NCBI GenBank assembly: GCA_003645615.1
Contig: QNBE01000009.1
Coordinates: forward strand, 1 to 35,969
Direction: 5' to 3'
Source of the DNA: Caldifarciminota bacterium
Lineage (GTDB): Bacteria; Hydrothermota; Tepidihabitantia; B36-G15
Length of the DNA: 35,969 nucleotides
Under the pieces are notes generated by a model. That model worked only from the letters and a program-made list of their open reading frames with translations, searched no databases and was not told the DNA's origin. This document shows positions 6,594 through 15,543 of the stretch, piece by piece. Position numbers and translations under genes: made by a program. Position 1 is the stretch's first letter, and every line of letters begins with the position of its first letter.

Positions 6594-7654
6594 GTGAGCG
6601 GTATCTTTTCCGGGGCAACCATGCGATTGCCGAAGGGGCGATGCGGGCTGGTTGCCGCTTCTTTGCCGGCTACCCCATCACCCCCCAGAATGAGATCCCG
6701 GAGTATTTTTCCGCCCGGATGCCCGACTACGGCGGTGTCTTCCTCCAGACCGAGAGTGAGATTGCGGCAATAAATATGCTCTTCGGTGCATCAGCCGCCG
6801 GTGTGCGGGCGATGACCACCTCATCATCACCGGGGATCAGCCTGATGCAGGAAGGGATCTCCTACTCCTGTGGTGCCGATCTACCGATGGTGATTGCCAA
6901 TGTTGTCCGGGGAGGACCAGGCCTCGGCAATATTGCCCCGGCCCAGAGCGACTATTTCCAGGCAACCAGGGGTGGTGGCCATGGCGACTACCGAACCCCG
7001 GTCCTCGCCCCCAACTCGGTTCAGGAGATGTTTGAGTTTCCCAAACTCGCTTTTGAACTGGCGGAGAGATACCGGACTCCGGTCATCATCCTGGCCGACG
7101 GCCTGCTCGGCCAGATGATCGAACCCTTGGAGTATACCTTCGATCCGGTTGATCCCAAGACACTGCCAAAGAAGGACTATATCCTTGATGGTTGCAAAGG
7201 GAGGGAGCGGCGGGTGATCCGCTCCTATGACCTGAGGCCGGGTTACTTAGAGAAGCTCAATTTCGAGCGGATCAAGAAATATCAGAAGATCGAGGCCGAA
7301 GAGGTCCGATATGAGACCGACCATCTCGATGATGCCGAATTCGTCATCATCGCCTACGGGACCTGTTCTCGGGTGGCCAAGGCTGCGGTCCGACTTGCCC
7401 GGAACAATGGTGTGAAGATGGGCCTGCTCCGTCCGATCACCCTCTGGCCTTTTCCGAAGAAGATGATCGAGGAATTGACCGGGAAGACCCGCCTCTTCAT
7501 CGTTGTCGAGATGAGTATGGGCCAGATGATCGAGGATGTGGAACTGGTGGTGAAAGGCAAGGCACCGGTCCGTCTCATCCCCCATCCTGGTGGTGGTATC
7601 CCTACCGCCCGTGAGATCTGGGAGAGGTTCCAGCAATTCCGGGAGGAGTTATGA
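6590..7654 (+). CDS. vorB: 2-oxoacid:ferredoxin oxidoreductase, alpha subunit (VorB/KorA; 3-methyl-2-oxobutanoate dehydrogenase subunit VorB type)
   Basis: The substrate-binding alpha subunit of a CoA-dependent 2-oxoacid:ferredoxin oxidoreductase. It has 354 residues. The N-terminal pyrimidine-binding domain carries 'GYPITPQNEIPEYF', 'TESEIAAINM' with the cofactor-activating glutamate, and 'MTTSSSPGISLMQEGISY'. The C-terminal domain II begins near residue 240. Length and motifs resemble the VorB (2-ketoisovalerate) group as I remember it, but KorA enzymes are close, so specificity stays open. The ATG at 6590 is chosen because it makes an ATGA overlap with the ferredoxin gene and starts directly before the conserved 'FRGNHAIAEGA'; an in-frame extension to 6521 lies inside the previous gene. 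Confidence 0.88.
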   Translation: MSERYLFRGNHAIAEGAMRAGCRFFAGYPITPQNEIPEYFSARMPDYGGVFLQTESEIAAINMLFGASAAGVRAMTTSSSPGISLMQEGISYSCGADLPMVIANVVRGGPGLGNIAPAQSDYFQATRGGGHGDYRTPVLAPNSVQEMFEFPKLAFELAERYRTPVIILADGLLGQMIEPLEYTFDPVDPKTLPKKDYILDGCKGRERRVIRSYDLRPGYLEKLNFERIKKYQKIEAEEVRYETDHLDDAEFVIIAYGTCSRVAKAAVRLARNNGVKMGLLRPITLWPFPKKMIEELTGKTRLFIVVEMSMGQMIEDVELVVKGKAPVRLIPHPGGGIPTAREIWERFQQFREEL

Positions 7655-8400
7655 GGAAGGTATACCATCGACCCGAAGGTCTTACCGATACCCTTATGCG
7701 TTACTGTCCTGGCTGTGGTCATGGCATCATCCATCGGATCATCGCCGAACTCCTGGTTGAACTCAACATCAGGGAGCGGACGGTCGGCATCGCCCCGGTT
7801 GGCTGTTCGGTCTTTGCCGATGAGTATTTCAACTGCGACATGATCCAGCCCGCCCATGGCCGTGGTCCGGCAGTCGCCACCGGCCTGAAACGGGCCAATC
7901 CCGATCTCATCGTCTTCTCCTATCAGGGCGATGGCGATCTGGCTGCGATCGGAACCGCCGAGATCGTCCATGCCGCAGCCCGGAATGAGAACTTTACCGT
8001 TATCTTTGTCAACAACGCCATCTACGGGATGACCGGTGGTCAGCTCGCTCCAACCACCCTCCCCAATATGGTATCGACCACTACCCCAAGGGGCCGGAAT
8101 ACAAAGCTGGCCGGAAATCCGATCCGGGTCTGTGAGTTGCTCAATTCTCTCGACGGTCCGGTCTATATCAATCGGACCTCGGTCCACACCCCTCAGTGGG
8201 TGCTGAAGACCAAGAAGGCGATCAAGAGGGGTTTTGAGATCCAGATGGCGAAGAAAGGGTTCGCCCTGATCGAGGTCCTCTCCATGTGTCCGACCAACTG
8301 GCGGATGAGTCCGATCGAATCCTCTCGCTGGATTGAGGAGGTGATGTCCAAGTATTATGAGCTGAAGCTTTTCCGCGACCTTACCAAGGAGGAGAAGTGA
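7651..8400 (+). CDS. korB: 2-oxoacid:ferredoxin oxidoreductase, beta (thiamine diphosphate) subunit
   Basis: The thiamine-diphosphate-binding beta subunit, where decarboxylation of the 2-oxoacid occurs. The 249-residue protein shows 'CPGCGHGIIHR' near residue 19 (typical of Kor/Vor beta subunits), 'HGRGPAVATGLK', the Mg2+/ThDP motif GDGD at 93-96 completed by NN at 121-122, and 'YGMTGGQLAPTT'. The start ATG overlaps the alpha-subunit stop by 4 nt (ATGA). It ends in a GTGA overlap with the gamma subunit. The pairing with a short ferredoxin subunit and a separate gamma subunit fits the four-subunit Kor/Vor class rather than single-chain pyruvate enzymes. Confidence 0.9.
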   Translation: MRKVYHRPEGLTDTLMRYCPGCGHGIIHRIIAELLVELNIRERTVGIAPVGCSVFADEYFNCDMIQPAHGRGPAVATGLKRANPDLIVFSYQGDGDLAAIGTAEIVHAAARNENFTVIFVNNAIYGMTGGQLAPTTLPNMVSTTTPRGRNTKLAGNPIRVCELLNSLDGPVYINRTSVHTPQWVLKTKKAIKRGFEIQMAKKGFALIEVLSMCPTNWRMSPIESSRWIEEVMSKYYELKLFRDLTKEEK

Positions 8401-8936
8401 CCAACGAGATCATCATTGCTGGATTTGGTGGGCAGGGGATCATCTCCGCCGGTATGATCATCGCCCAGGCTGGTATGAGTGAGGGTAGGTATGTCACCTT
8501 CTTCCCCTCCTATGGCGCTGAGATGAGAGGGGGGACCGCAAACTGTTCGGTGGTGGTGTCGGATGAGGAGGTTGCCTCACCGGTGGTCGACCGGCCGGAC
8601 ACCCTGATGGTGATGAATGAGCCTTCTCTCATCCGATTTGAGCCCCGGGTAAAGGAGAACGGCATCCTCTTCTTCAACCAGACCCTGATCAAGTCGAGGC
8701 CGAAACGGAAGGATATCAAGATCTATCCGGTCGAGGCCAACCTCATTGCCGAGGAACTGGGTAGCGGCAGGATTGCGAATATGGTGATGCTCGGCGCCTT
8801 TGCCGCGGTAACCAAGACGGTCGATCTCGATTCGCTCAAGGCGGCACAGCGGGTCATCTTCAAGAAGGCGGATGAGAAGATGCACCGCCTCAACGACCAG
8901 GCCTTGGAGCGGGGGTATAAATTGATTAATGGTTGA
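8397..8936 (+). CDS. korC: 2-oxoacid:ferredoxin oxidoreductase, gamma subunit
   Basis: The gamma subunit (2-oxoacid:acceptor oxidoreductase family), which helps bind CoA at the alpha/beta interface. The 179-residue protein begins 'GFGGQGIISAGMIIAQA', the family's glycine-rich signature. 'FFPSYGAEMRGGTANCSVVVS' and 'RPDTLMVMNEPSL' are also typical. The start is GTG, sharing GTGA with the beta-subunit stop; an AAGGAGGAG stretch upstream can act as the ribosome-binding site. The last 8 nt overlap the radical SAM gene. It completes the D-A-B-C enzyme set. Confidence 0.9.
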   Translation: MTNEIIIAGFGGQGIISAGMIIAQAGMSEGRYVTFFPSYGAEMRGGTANCSVVVSDEEVASPVVDRPDTLMVMNEPSLIRFEPRVKENGILFFNQTLIKSRPKRKDIKIYPVEANLIAEELGSGRIANMVMLGAFAAVTKTVDLDSLKAAQRVIFKKADEKMHRLNDQALERGYKLING

Positions 8937-11328
8937 TCACCTCCTCCCACTCGTCAAAAAGCCGATCCGATATACGGATCATGAGCTCAACCTCCCCGGA
9001 TTGAAGTCATCCCGGGTCCGGATCTGCCTCGCCTTTCCCGATGTCTATGAGATCGGAATGTCCAATCTTGGAATCAGGATCCTCTACCACATCCTCAACC
9101 GGGCTGGATTCCATGTCGAGAGAAGCTTCGCCCCCTGGACCGATCTCGGCCAGCTCCTCAGGAGAGAAGGTATCCCCTGGGTTTCACTCGAGACCAGAAC
9201 CCCGCTTAAAGATTTTGACCTTATCGGCTTCTCGATCCATACCGAGCTCTCCGTCACGACCGCCCTCTATATGCTCGACCTCGCCCAGATCCCGATTCAT
9301 GCCGAGGATCGTGGCAAAAACGACCCCATTATCATTGCCGGAGGACCGGTCGTCTACAACCCCCTCCCACTTATTCCATTCATCGATGCCTTTGTCATCG
9401 GAGATGGTGAGGAGGTGATGGTAGAGATCGCCCGGGTCTTAGAACCGGGCAGAAGGGAGGAGAATCTTTCCCGACTCGCCCAGATCGAAGGGGTCTATGT
9501 GCCGGCAGAGAATCATGGGAGAAAGATAAAGAAGCGGACCATCACCCATCTCAAGGAGGAGGACTTCCCAATGCCTCCGCTTCTCCCCATCTGTGAGCTG
9601 ACCCATGATCGGCTGGCGATCGAGGTGGCCCGGGGCTGTCTCTGGGGATGCCGTTTCTGCCAGGCCGGCTTTGTCAACCGTCCTCTGCGCAATCGGAACC
9701 CGGATGAGATCCTGAGGCTTGCCGAGCGTGGGGTGAGGAAGACCGGCTGGGAGGAGGTTTCTCTGCTCGCCTTCTCTATTCTCGACTACCCTGGCCTCTC
9801 ACCCCTGCTGGAGAAGCTGTCCGACAGCCTCTCCCGCCGAGGGGTTGGGATATCACTACCTTCAATTCGGGGTGAACTCCTCACCGATGAGCTTCTTATG
9901 AGCCTGTCAAGGGTGAGGCGATCCGGTCTCACCTTCGCCCCGGAGACGGGCAGCAGCAGGCTGCGCAAGATCATCAATAAGGAGATCGAGGAGGAGCGGA
10001 TATTTCAGAACCTGAAGAAGGCCTATGAGCTTGGCTGGCGACAGGTAAAATTCTACTTTATGGTGGGTCTCCCCGGGGAGACCGATGAGGATGTAGATGA
10101 ACTGATCCGGATGATTAAGGAGATCGGCCGGATGGGGAGAAGACGAGGAGTGAAGGTCTCAATCGCACCATTCGTTCCCAAACCCCATACCCCATTCCAG
10201 TGGGCACCGCTTCCCAATCGGGAGGAGCTGATGGAGAAGATCAACCGGATCCGCGGTTCAATCCGAAGGTCGAATGTGAAGATCACCTACCACAATCCAG
10301 AGCTCTCCTGGATCGAATCGATCATCGCCCGTGGTGATGAACGATTGGCACCGGTACTTGAGACCGTCTACCAGAAAGGTGGCCATTTCGAGGACTGGTC
10401 CGAGTATTTCTCAATCAGACGGTGGCGGGAGGCATTTGAGGAGAACTCTTACCAACCAGTCCCTCTGAAAGAGCAGACCGAGCTTCCCTGGGATTTCATT
10501 GATGTTGGGATCGATAAGGATTTCTTGAAGAGGGAATGGATTAAGGCCAAGGAGGGGAAGATCACCGAAAACTGCCGGCTGAGTGGTTGTCAGGGGTGTG
10601 GAGCCTGCGATGGCAAGATGGAAAAGGAGACCGAACCGCTCATCCACTACCGGGTTGAGGTAGTGAAGCGGAAGCCGGTTCCAACCCCGGTCCGATATCG
10701 ACTCAAATATACCGTGGGCGAGGCCTACCGGTTTGCCTCCCATCTCGACATCACCCGGGCAATCTATCGGACCTTCCGCCGTTCCGACCTACCAGTTGCC
10801 TTCAGCCAGGGATTCAATCCCCATCCCAGAGTCTCTTTCGGTCCACCCAAGCCGGTTGGTGTTCTTAGTCAGGGTGAGTATCTCGATTTCCGTTTGAATC
10901 AGTATTATTTTGGCAACATCATTGCCGAGCTCAACTCCGCCTTTCCTCCCGATCTGAGGGCGGTGGCGATCCGACCGATCCGTGCCGATATACCCTCCCT
11001 CACCGATCTCATCAACATCCACCACTATGTCATCGAGGGGGAGGGATTGAGGATGGAGAAACTGAGCGAGATCAAAAGTTCGGATAAGATCATCTTGGAG
11101 CGGAAGAAGGACTCATCAACCGAGTATATTGATATCAAGCCAGATATCTTCCGTATCACCTATAATGGGAGACTGGAGCTCTATCTCTTCTTCGGGAAGT
11201 GGCGGGCAAAACTCTGGGAGGTGATCAATTACCTCTACGGCAGGGAGATGATGGGGAGGCTGAGGATAACGAGGATCGATCAGATGATTCTGAGTAAAGG
11301 GAAGCTCTACTCCCCGCTCAACCTTTAG
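8929..11328 (+). CDS. Radical SAM protein fused to a DUF2344 domain (TIGR03960/TIGR03936 type)
   Basis: A 799-residue uncharacterised radical SAM protein. Residues about 25-200 form a B12-binding-like N-terminal domain ('GMSNLGIRILYHILN', 'IIAGGPVVYNPLP', 'VIGDGEEVM'). The radical SAM core holds the [4Fe-4S] cysteines C237-x3-C241-x2-C244 in 'ARGCLWGCRFCQAG'. A small Cys cluster near 548-560 (CRLSGCQGCGAC) may bind zinc or iron. From about 583 comes the DUF2344 domain ('ASHLDITRAIYRTFRRSD', 'FSQGFNPHPRVSFGPP'). In many genomes this domain precedes RNase E/G, as it does here with only 1 nt between the genes, so a role in RNA or ribosome modification is plausible but unproven. The ATG at 8929 overlaps the gamma subunit by 8 nt. 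Confidence 0.9.
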   Translation: MVDHLLPLVKKPIRYTDHELNLPGLKSSRVRICLAFPDVYEIGMSNLGIRILYHILNRAGFHVERSFAPWTDLGQLLRREGIPWVSLETRTPLKDFDLIGFSIHTELSVTTALYMLDLAQIPIHAEDRGKNDPIIIAGGPVVYNPLPLIPFIDAFVIGDGEEVMVEIARVLEPGRREENLSRLAQIEGVYVPAENHGRKIKKRTITHLKEEDFPMPPLLPICELTHDRLAIEVARGCLWGCRFCQAGFVNRPLRNRNPDEILRLAERGVRKTGWEEVSLLAFSILDYPGLSPLLEKLSDSLSRRGVGISLPSIRGELLTDELLMSLSRVRRSGLTFAPETGSSRLRKIINKEIEEERIFQNLKKAYELGWRQVKFYFMVGLPGETDEDVDELIRMIKEIGRMGRRRGVKVSIAPFVPKPHTPFQWAPLPNREELMEKINRIRGSIRRSNVKITYHNPELSWIESIIARGDERLAPVLETVYQKGGHFEDWSEYFSIRRWREAFEENSYQPVPLKEQTELPWDFIDVGIDKDFLKREWIKAKEGKITENCRLSGCQGCGACDGKMEKETEPLIHYRVEVVKRKPVPTPVRYRLKYTVGEAYRFASHLDITRAIYRTFRRSDLPVAFSQGFNPHPRVSFGPPKPVGVLSQGEYLDFRLNQYYFGNIIAELNSAFPPDLRAVAIRPIRADIPSLTDLINIHHYVIEGEGLRMEKLSEIKSSDKIILERKKDSSTEYIDIKPDIFRITYNGRLELYLFFGKWRAKLWEVINYLYGREMMGRLRITRIDQMILSKGKLYSPLNL

Positions 11329-11329
11329 C

Positions 11330-12814
11330 ATGGAACGGATCGTAGTGATAGATGCCGCCGGTTCAGAGAAGCGGGTCGCCATTCTCGACGATGGGAGCCT
11401 GATCGAGCTCTATATCGATAGGGACGATGAGGAACGGCTGGTCGGTAATATCTACAAGGGGAAGGTGATCAATGTCGTCCATGGTCTCAAGGCCGCCTTT
11501 GTCAATATTGGTAAGGAGAAGAACGGTTTTCTGCCCCTATCGGAGATCCCTTATCAGCAACTGGTTGAGGATGCCGAGATCGAGATCGAATCGACCCGGG
11601 AGCTGGCGGTAAAGGAGAATCAGGATATCATCATCCAGGTAACCAAGGAGTCATATAGTGTTAAAGGCCCCCGACTCACTTCCTATGTCTCCCTGCCCGG
11701 TCGATATGTCGTCCTCCTGGTCAACTCCAAACATATCGGGGTATCGAGAAAGATCCGGGATCGGAATCGTCGGCAGAGGCTCCGTGAGGTCGCCCGTAAG
11801 GTCCGTCCACCGAGGATGGGGCTTATTGTCCGGACCTCGGCAGCCCTGGCCAAACCAGAGGAGATGGAAAAGGAGATCAAGCTTCTCTATGAAGAGTGGC
11901 AGGAGATCAAGGCTAAGGCCAGGGGGGAAGGTCCACTATTGCTCTATCAGGAGCCCGATCTCATTATCAGGATGATGCGTGATCTCCATCCCAAGGATAT
12001 TTCTGCCATCTATATCGATGATGAATCAGCCTACCAGAGAATCGGGAGCTATCTCAAAGAAAGGGCCCGGGAACTTTATCCCAAGCTGAAACTCTATTCT
12101 GGGAAACGCCCGATCTTCGAGCACTTTGGGATTGAGGCCGAAATCACCAAGGCACTGGAGCGGAAGATCTGGCTTAAGAGCGGCGGTTATATCACCATCG
12201 ATGAGACCGAGGCCCTAACTGCGATCGATGTTAACACCGGCCGTTTTGCCCAGGAGAAGAATCCGGAGACCTTGGCTTATCAGACCAATCTGGAGGCGAT
12301 CAAGGAGATCGCCCGCCAGTTAAGGCTTCGAGATATTGGTGGACTGGTGATCATCGACCTCATCGATATGAGCAAACGGGGCCACTATCTTAAAATAATC
12401 TCTGAATTGAAGAAGCTTTTGAAGCGGGATCGGGCCCATTATAAGATCGGTAAACTGACCAATTTCGGAGTATTAGAACTTACCCGAGAGCGGACCAGGC
12501 TCAACCTCTCCGAGACCCTTGGGGAGACCTGCCCCCACTGCCGAGGGATCGGCCGGGTCCTTTCCAAACGTTCGATTCTGGGGGCGATCGAGCGTTGGTT
12601 AAGAGGCAATCGGGAAAGGCTGGAAGGGAAGACGATCGAGATCAGGACCAGCCCCAGGGTCGCTGACTACATCATCACCTCCGCCTTCAAGAAGATGAGA
12701 GCGGTCGGTGAGGGGATGAAGGTGAATATCTATATTACCCCGGATAAGGGGGTGGGTGAGAACGAGTTTCGGATCTTTCAGCTCAACCCATATCGGGAGT
12801 TGACCGGTGGCTAA
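11330..12814 (+). CDS. rng: Ribonuclease G/E family endoribonuclease
   Basis: Endoribonuclease for rRNA maturation and mRNA decay. The 494-residue protein is RNase G-sized, without the long scaffold tail of RNase E. The N-terminal S1-like domain contains 'GNIYKGKVINVVHGLKAAFV' and 'NGFLPLSEI'. The catalytic DNase I-like region has D300 in 'ALTAIDVNTGRF' and D343/D346 in 'VIIDLIDM', corresponding to the Mg2+-binding aspartates of E. coli RNase E. C401 and C404 in 'TCPHCRGIG' match the zinc-link. 'ELTRERTRLNL' is also conserved. It starts 1 nt after the radical SAM-DUF2344 gene and overlaps the next gene by 8 nt. Confidence 0.95.
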   Translation: MERIVVIDAAGSEKRVAILDDGSLIELYIDRDDEERLVGNIYKGKVINVVHGLKAAFVNIGKEKNGFLPLSEIPYQQLVEDAEIEIESTRELAVKENQDIIIQVTKESYSVKGPRLTSYVSLPGRYVVLLVNSKHIGVSRKIRDRNRRQRLREVARKVRPPRMGLIVRTSAALAKPEEMEKEIKLLYEEWQEIKAKARGEGPLLLYQEPDLIIRMMRDLHPKDISAIYIDDESAYQRIGSYLKERARELYPKLKLYSGKRPIFEHFGIEAEITKALERKIWLKSGGYITIDETEALTAIDVNTGRFAQEKNPETLAYQTNLEAIKEIARQLRLRDIGGLVIIDLIDMSKRGHYLKIISELKKLLKRDRAHYKIGKLTNFGVLELTRERTRLNLSETLGETCPHCRGIGRVLSKRSILGAIERWLRGNRERLEGKTIEIRTSPRVADYIITSAFKKMRAVGEGMKVNIYITPDKGVGENEFRIFQLNPYRELTGG

Positions 12815-13094
12815 CCTCATCCTGATTCTTCTTCTAACTACCAATCTCTTTGGCAAGGACAAGGTCCTCCATTTTGCCTATTCGGCCGGTATGGTCGGGA
12901 TAACCAACCACATCCTGACCGAAGAGGTGGGTCTTGATCTTGATGAAGGGAAGACCATCTCCATCTCTCTCACCGGGACGATCGGGCTAACCAAGGAGAT
13001 AATCGATTCGGAACGTAAGGGACAATTCTCCTTTACCGATCTTTTCTGGGATATCCTCGGGATCGGCCTCGGTTATCTGCTCTTTTTGAGATGA
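12807..13094 (+). CDS. Small YfiM-like (DUF2279) exported/membrane protein
   Basis: A 95-residue protein with a short hydrophobic N-terminus (residues 2-14), then 'DKVLHFAYSAGMVG', 'GLTKEIIDSERKGQFSFTDLFWDILGIGLGYLL'. The order (D-K-x-x-H-F, a Gly-rich helix, K-E-x-x-D, a D-L-x-x-D-x-x-G helix) resembles YfiM/DUF2279 proteins, whose function is unknown. No lipobox cysteine is visible. The start is GTG at 12807, giving an 8-nt overlap with rng; no ATG start exists. It ends in an ATGA overlap with mgtE. VanZ-like proteins are a less likely alternative. Confidence 0.75.
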   Translation: MANLILILLLTTNLFGKDKVLHFAYSAGMVGITNHILTEEVGLDLDEGKTISISLTGTIGLTKEIIDSERKGQFSFTDLFWDILGIGLGYLLFLR

Positions 13095-14434
13095 GAGTAA
13101 TCCTTCCCGAGTTGAAAGAACTCATTCGGGCCAAAGAGGCGAAGTTGATACGGGACCTCTTCCGCTTCTTCGATCCCGCCGATGTCGCCGAGGTATGGGA
13201 TGAACTCACACCAGAGGAAAGAGTCTACCTCATCTCAACGGTCAATATTGCAGACGCTACCGACATCATCGAAACACTCAAAGCCGAACAGCAACGGGAG
13301 ATCCTCAACCTACTACCAGAGGATAAGGTGAAGGCGATTCTCGATCGGATGTCCCCGGATGACCGGGTGGATCTGATTGCCGAACTACCCAGAGAGGAGC
13401 AGGAGAGGTTTTTAAAGCTGATGGCCAGTGAAGAGGAGGCGGAGACCGAGGAACTTCTCACCTATCCCGAGGACTCGGCCGGTGGTCTCATGACCACCGA
13501 CTTCGCCTATGCCTATGATGATATGAAGGTATCCGATGTCCTACGCCATCTGAGGAAGATTGCCAAGGATCTCGATGACTTCCACTATGTCTTTATCATC
13601 GACCGGAATAAGAAGATCAAAGGTCAGGTCTCCCTTAAAGACCTGATTACTGCCAGCCCCCGCCAACCAATCACCAAGATCATGGATCAGAGGATCGTCT
13701 CGGTCCTTCCTCTATCCGACCAGGAGGAGGTGGCGCGGGTATTTGCCAAGTACGACCGACCTTCGATTCCGGTAGTCGATCGACTCGGTCGACTCAAAGG
13801 GATCATCACCTCCGATGACGTCATCGATGTCATCAGTGAGGAGGCGACCGAGGATATGCACCGGTTTGCCGCTCTCACCGGTGAGACCGAGGACTACCTC
13901 GCTACCAGGACCCTCACCATGGCCAAGCGGAGGATTACCTGGCTCATCCTGCTCGTCTTTGCCGGTTTCCTCTCCGGTCTGGTGATAGAGACCTATGCCT
14001 CGGTAATCAGATATATGGTCGCCCTCTCCTTCTTCATCCCGATCCTGACCGGATCTGGTGGCAATGCGGGGATGCAGTCGGCAACGATGGTCATCCGGGC
14101 CTTAGCCACCGGGGGGGTCTCGGTGGCCGATTTCTTCAGGATCTTGAAGAAAGAGATCATAATCGGCATCGTCTGCGGACTTGCCCTCGGAGTGGCCACC
14201 GGACTCAGGGCCTTGCTCATCCAGAGAAGCCCAATCCTCGGTGTTACGGTTGGTCTGGCGATGTTTGGTGCGGTCACCTTGGCCACCGCCCTCGGTGGGA
14301 TAATTCCGATCATCTTTAAGAAACTTGGTATTGATCCCGCCTTAACCTCGGGACCCTTGATCACTACGATCATGGACGCCCTCACCCTCCTCATCTACTT
14401 TGGAGCGGCAATAACGATCCTGAGAGCCTTTTGA
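13091..14434 (+). CDS. mgtE: Magnesium transporter MgtE
   Basis: A Mg2+-gated inner-membrane Mg2+ channel. The 447-residue protein has the full layout: cytosolic N domain (about 1-130) with helical 'LPEDKVKAILDRMSPDDRV' repeats, a CBS pair (about 132-260, including 'YPEDSAGGLMT' and 'RPSIPVVDRLGRLKG'), the plug helix, and a five-helix pore domain (about 278-447). 'SGGNAGMQSATMVIRAL' and 'LITTIMDALTLLIYF' are the family's membrane signatures; D429 in the latter corresponds by position to the pore Asp (D432) of the Thermus enzyme. The start shares ATGA with the previous gene, and the stop shares TTGA with the next. Confidence 0.96.
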   Translation: MRVILPELKELIRAKEAKLIRDLFRFFDPADVAEVWDELTPEERVYLISTVNIADATDIIETLKAEQQREILNLLPEDKVKAILDRMSPDDRVDLIAELPREEQERFLKLMASEEEAETEELLTYPEDSAGGLMTTDFAYAYDDMKVSDVLRHLRKIAKDLDDFHYVFIIDRNKKIKGQVSLKDLITASPRQPITKIMDQRIVSVLPLSDQEEVARVFAKYDRPSIPVVDRLGRLKGIITSDDVIDVISEEATEDMHRFAALTGETEDYLATRTLTMAKRRITWLILLVFAGFLSGLVIETYASVIRYMVALSFFIPILTGSGGNAGMQSATMVIRALATGGVSVADFFRILKKEIIIGIVCGLALGVATGLRALLIQRSPILGVTVGLAMFGAVTLATALGGIIPIIFKKLGIDPALTSGPLITTIMDALTLLIYFGAAITILRAF

Positions 14435-15543
14435 CCCCCTATCTCCTGATCGGACTCGGTCTGATTAGTCTTGTCTCTCTTCCGGTTTTGAAAAGGATTA
14501 ATTTGAGACTGGCCATTCCAGCCGCAATCCTCATCAGGATTCTCCTCTTTTTTACCACCCCGGAGCTCTCCGAGGATCCCTATCGCTATCTCTGGGATGG
14601 AGAACAGTTGGCCAAGGGGAGGAGCCCCTATCAGGTCGCACCTGCCCAGATTGGCGAGAAGAGAGAATTCTATTCCCGGATCAGAGGTCAAACGAGACCT
14701 TCGATCTACTTTCCTCTCGCTCAGCTCTTGTTCCTTCTTGCTTATCTTATCCAGCCGTCCGGTCTCCTCGGCCTGAAATTTCTCATACTCATCTCCGATC
14801 TGATCACCATCATCCTGATGATAAGATTTCTTCCCGATCATTTAGGCCACTACCTCATCTCTCCACTGGTGCTAATCGAGTCCCATCTCGGTCTCCACCT
14901 CGACACCTTCCTCATCCCCCTCAGCCTCGGTTTCATCGTTATGGAAGGAAGAAGACCACTCCTGGCATCCCTCCTACTCACCGCTTCCATTCTCATCCGG
15001 CCGACCTTGCTCCCGATCCTGCCCATCTTCCTTCTCCGTAAACGGGATAGGAAGACGCTCCTCCCACTGCTACTTCTCTTAGGGATGATCCCATATTTTC
15101 ATCATCCACCTTCTGCCTTCATCGCCTACCTCCGCCACTGGGAGTTCAATGGTTCCAGCTATTACCTGATGAAAATTTTAGTCGGCCACTCGCTCCATGC
15201 CCGGATCATCTCATATCTCCTCTACCTTCTCATCTACCCTATTATCATCGACCGGGATGACGCCTATCCCCTTGCCCTTGGCCTCTTCTTCCTCCTTAGT
15301 CCAACTGTCTACCCCTGGTATCTCCTCCCCCTCCTGATCTTCTCCCTCCGCTATGAGACCCCGCTTCTTCTGTTATGCTACGGTTCCCTTCTCTCCTATG
15401 CCGTCCTCATCCCCTACTGGACCTCTGGCCGGTGGGAGGAGAACTGGGTTATAATCCTGCTGGAATACCTCCCGGTCTACCTATTGATGATAAGGCACTT
15501 CTCCCTCATCCAGAGGTTGTCGCCTCTGATCTGGAGGAAGTAG
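14431..15543 (+). CDS. Polytopic membrane protein, probable GT-C-like polyprenyl-phosphate-dependent glycosyltransferase
   Basis: A 370-residue inner-membrane protein with about ten hydrophobic segments. Near residues 46-62 lies 'SEDPYRYLWDGEQLAKG', and near 90 'RPSIYFPLAQLLFLLAYL'. This resembles bacterial mannosyltransferase-like GT-C proteins, in which an acidic residue in the first periplasmic loop binds the lipid-linked sugar donor. Donor and acceptor are unknown. The start is TTG at 14431, forming TTGA with the mgtE stop; no early ATG exists. The last membrane helix (about 345-360) and tail are antisense to the end of the convergent peptidase gene, a 67-bp overlap. Confidence 0.78.
   Translation: MTPYLLIGLGLISLVSLPVLKRINLRLAIPAAILIRILLFFTTPELSEDPYRYLWDGEQLAKGRSPYQVAPAQIGEKREFYSRIRGQTRPSIYFPLAQLLFLLAYLIQPSGLLGLKFLILISDLITIILMIRFLPDHLGHYLISPLVLIESHLGLHLDTFLIPLSLGFIVMEGRRPLLASLLLTASILIRPTLLPILPIFLLRKRDRKTLLPLLLLLGMIPYFHHPPSAFIAYLRHWEFNGSSYYLMKILVGHSLHARIISYLLYLLIYPIIIDRDDAYPLALGLFFLLSPTVYPWYLLPLLIFSLRYETPLLLLCYGSLLSYAVLIPYWTSGRWEENWVIILLEYLPVYLLMIRHFSLIQRLSPLIWRK

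Noticed and set aside
7354-8187. A 277-codon minus-strand open frame opposite the alpha and beta oxidoreductase genes
   Set aside because: It crosses two well-supported genes and shows no family motif.
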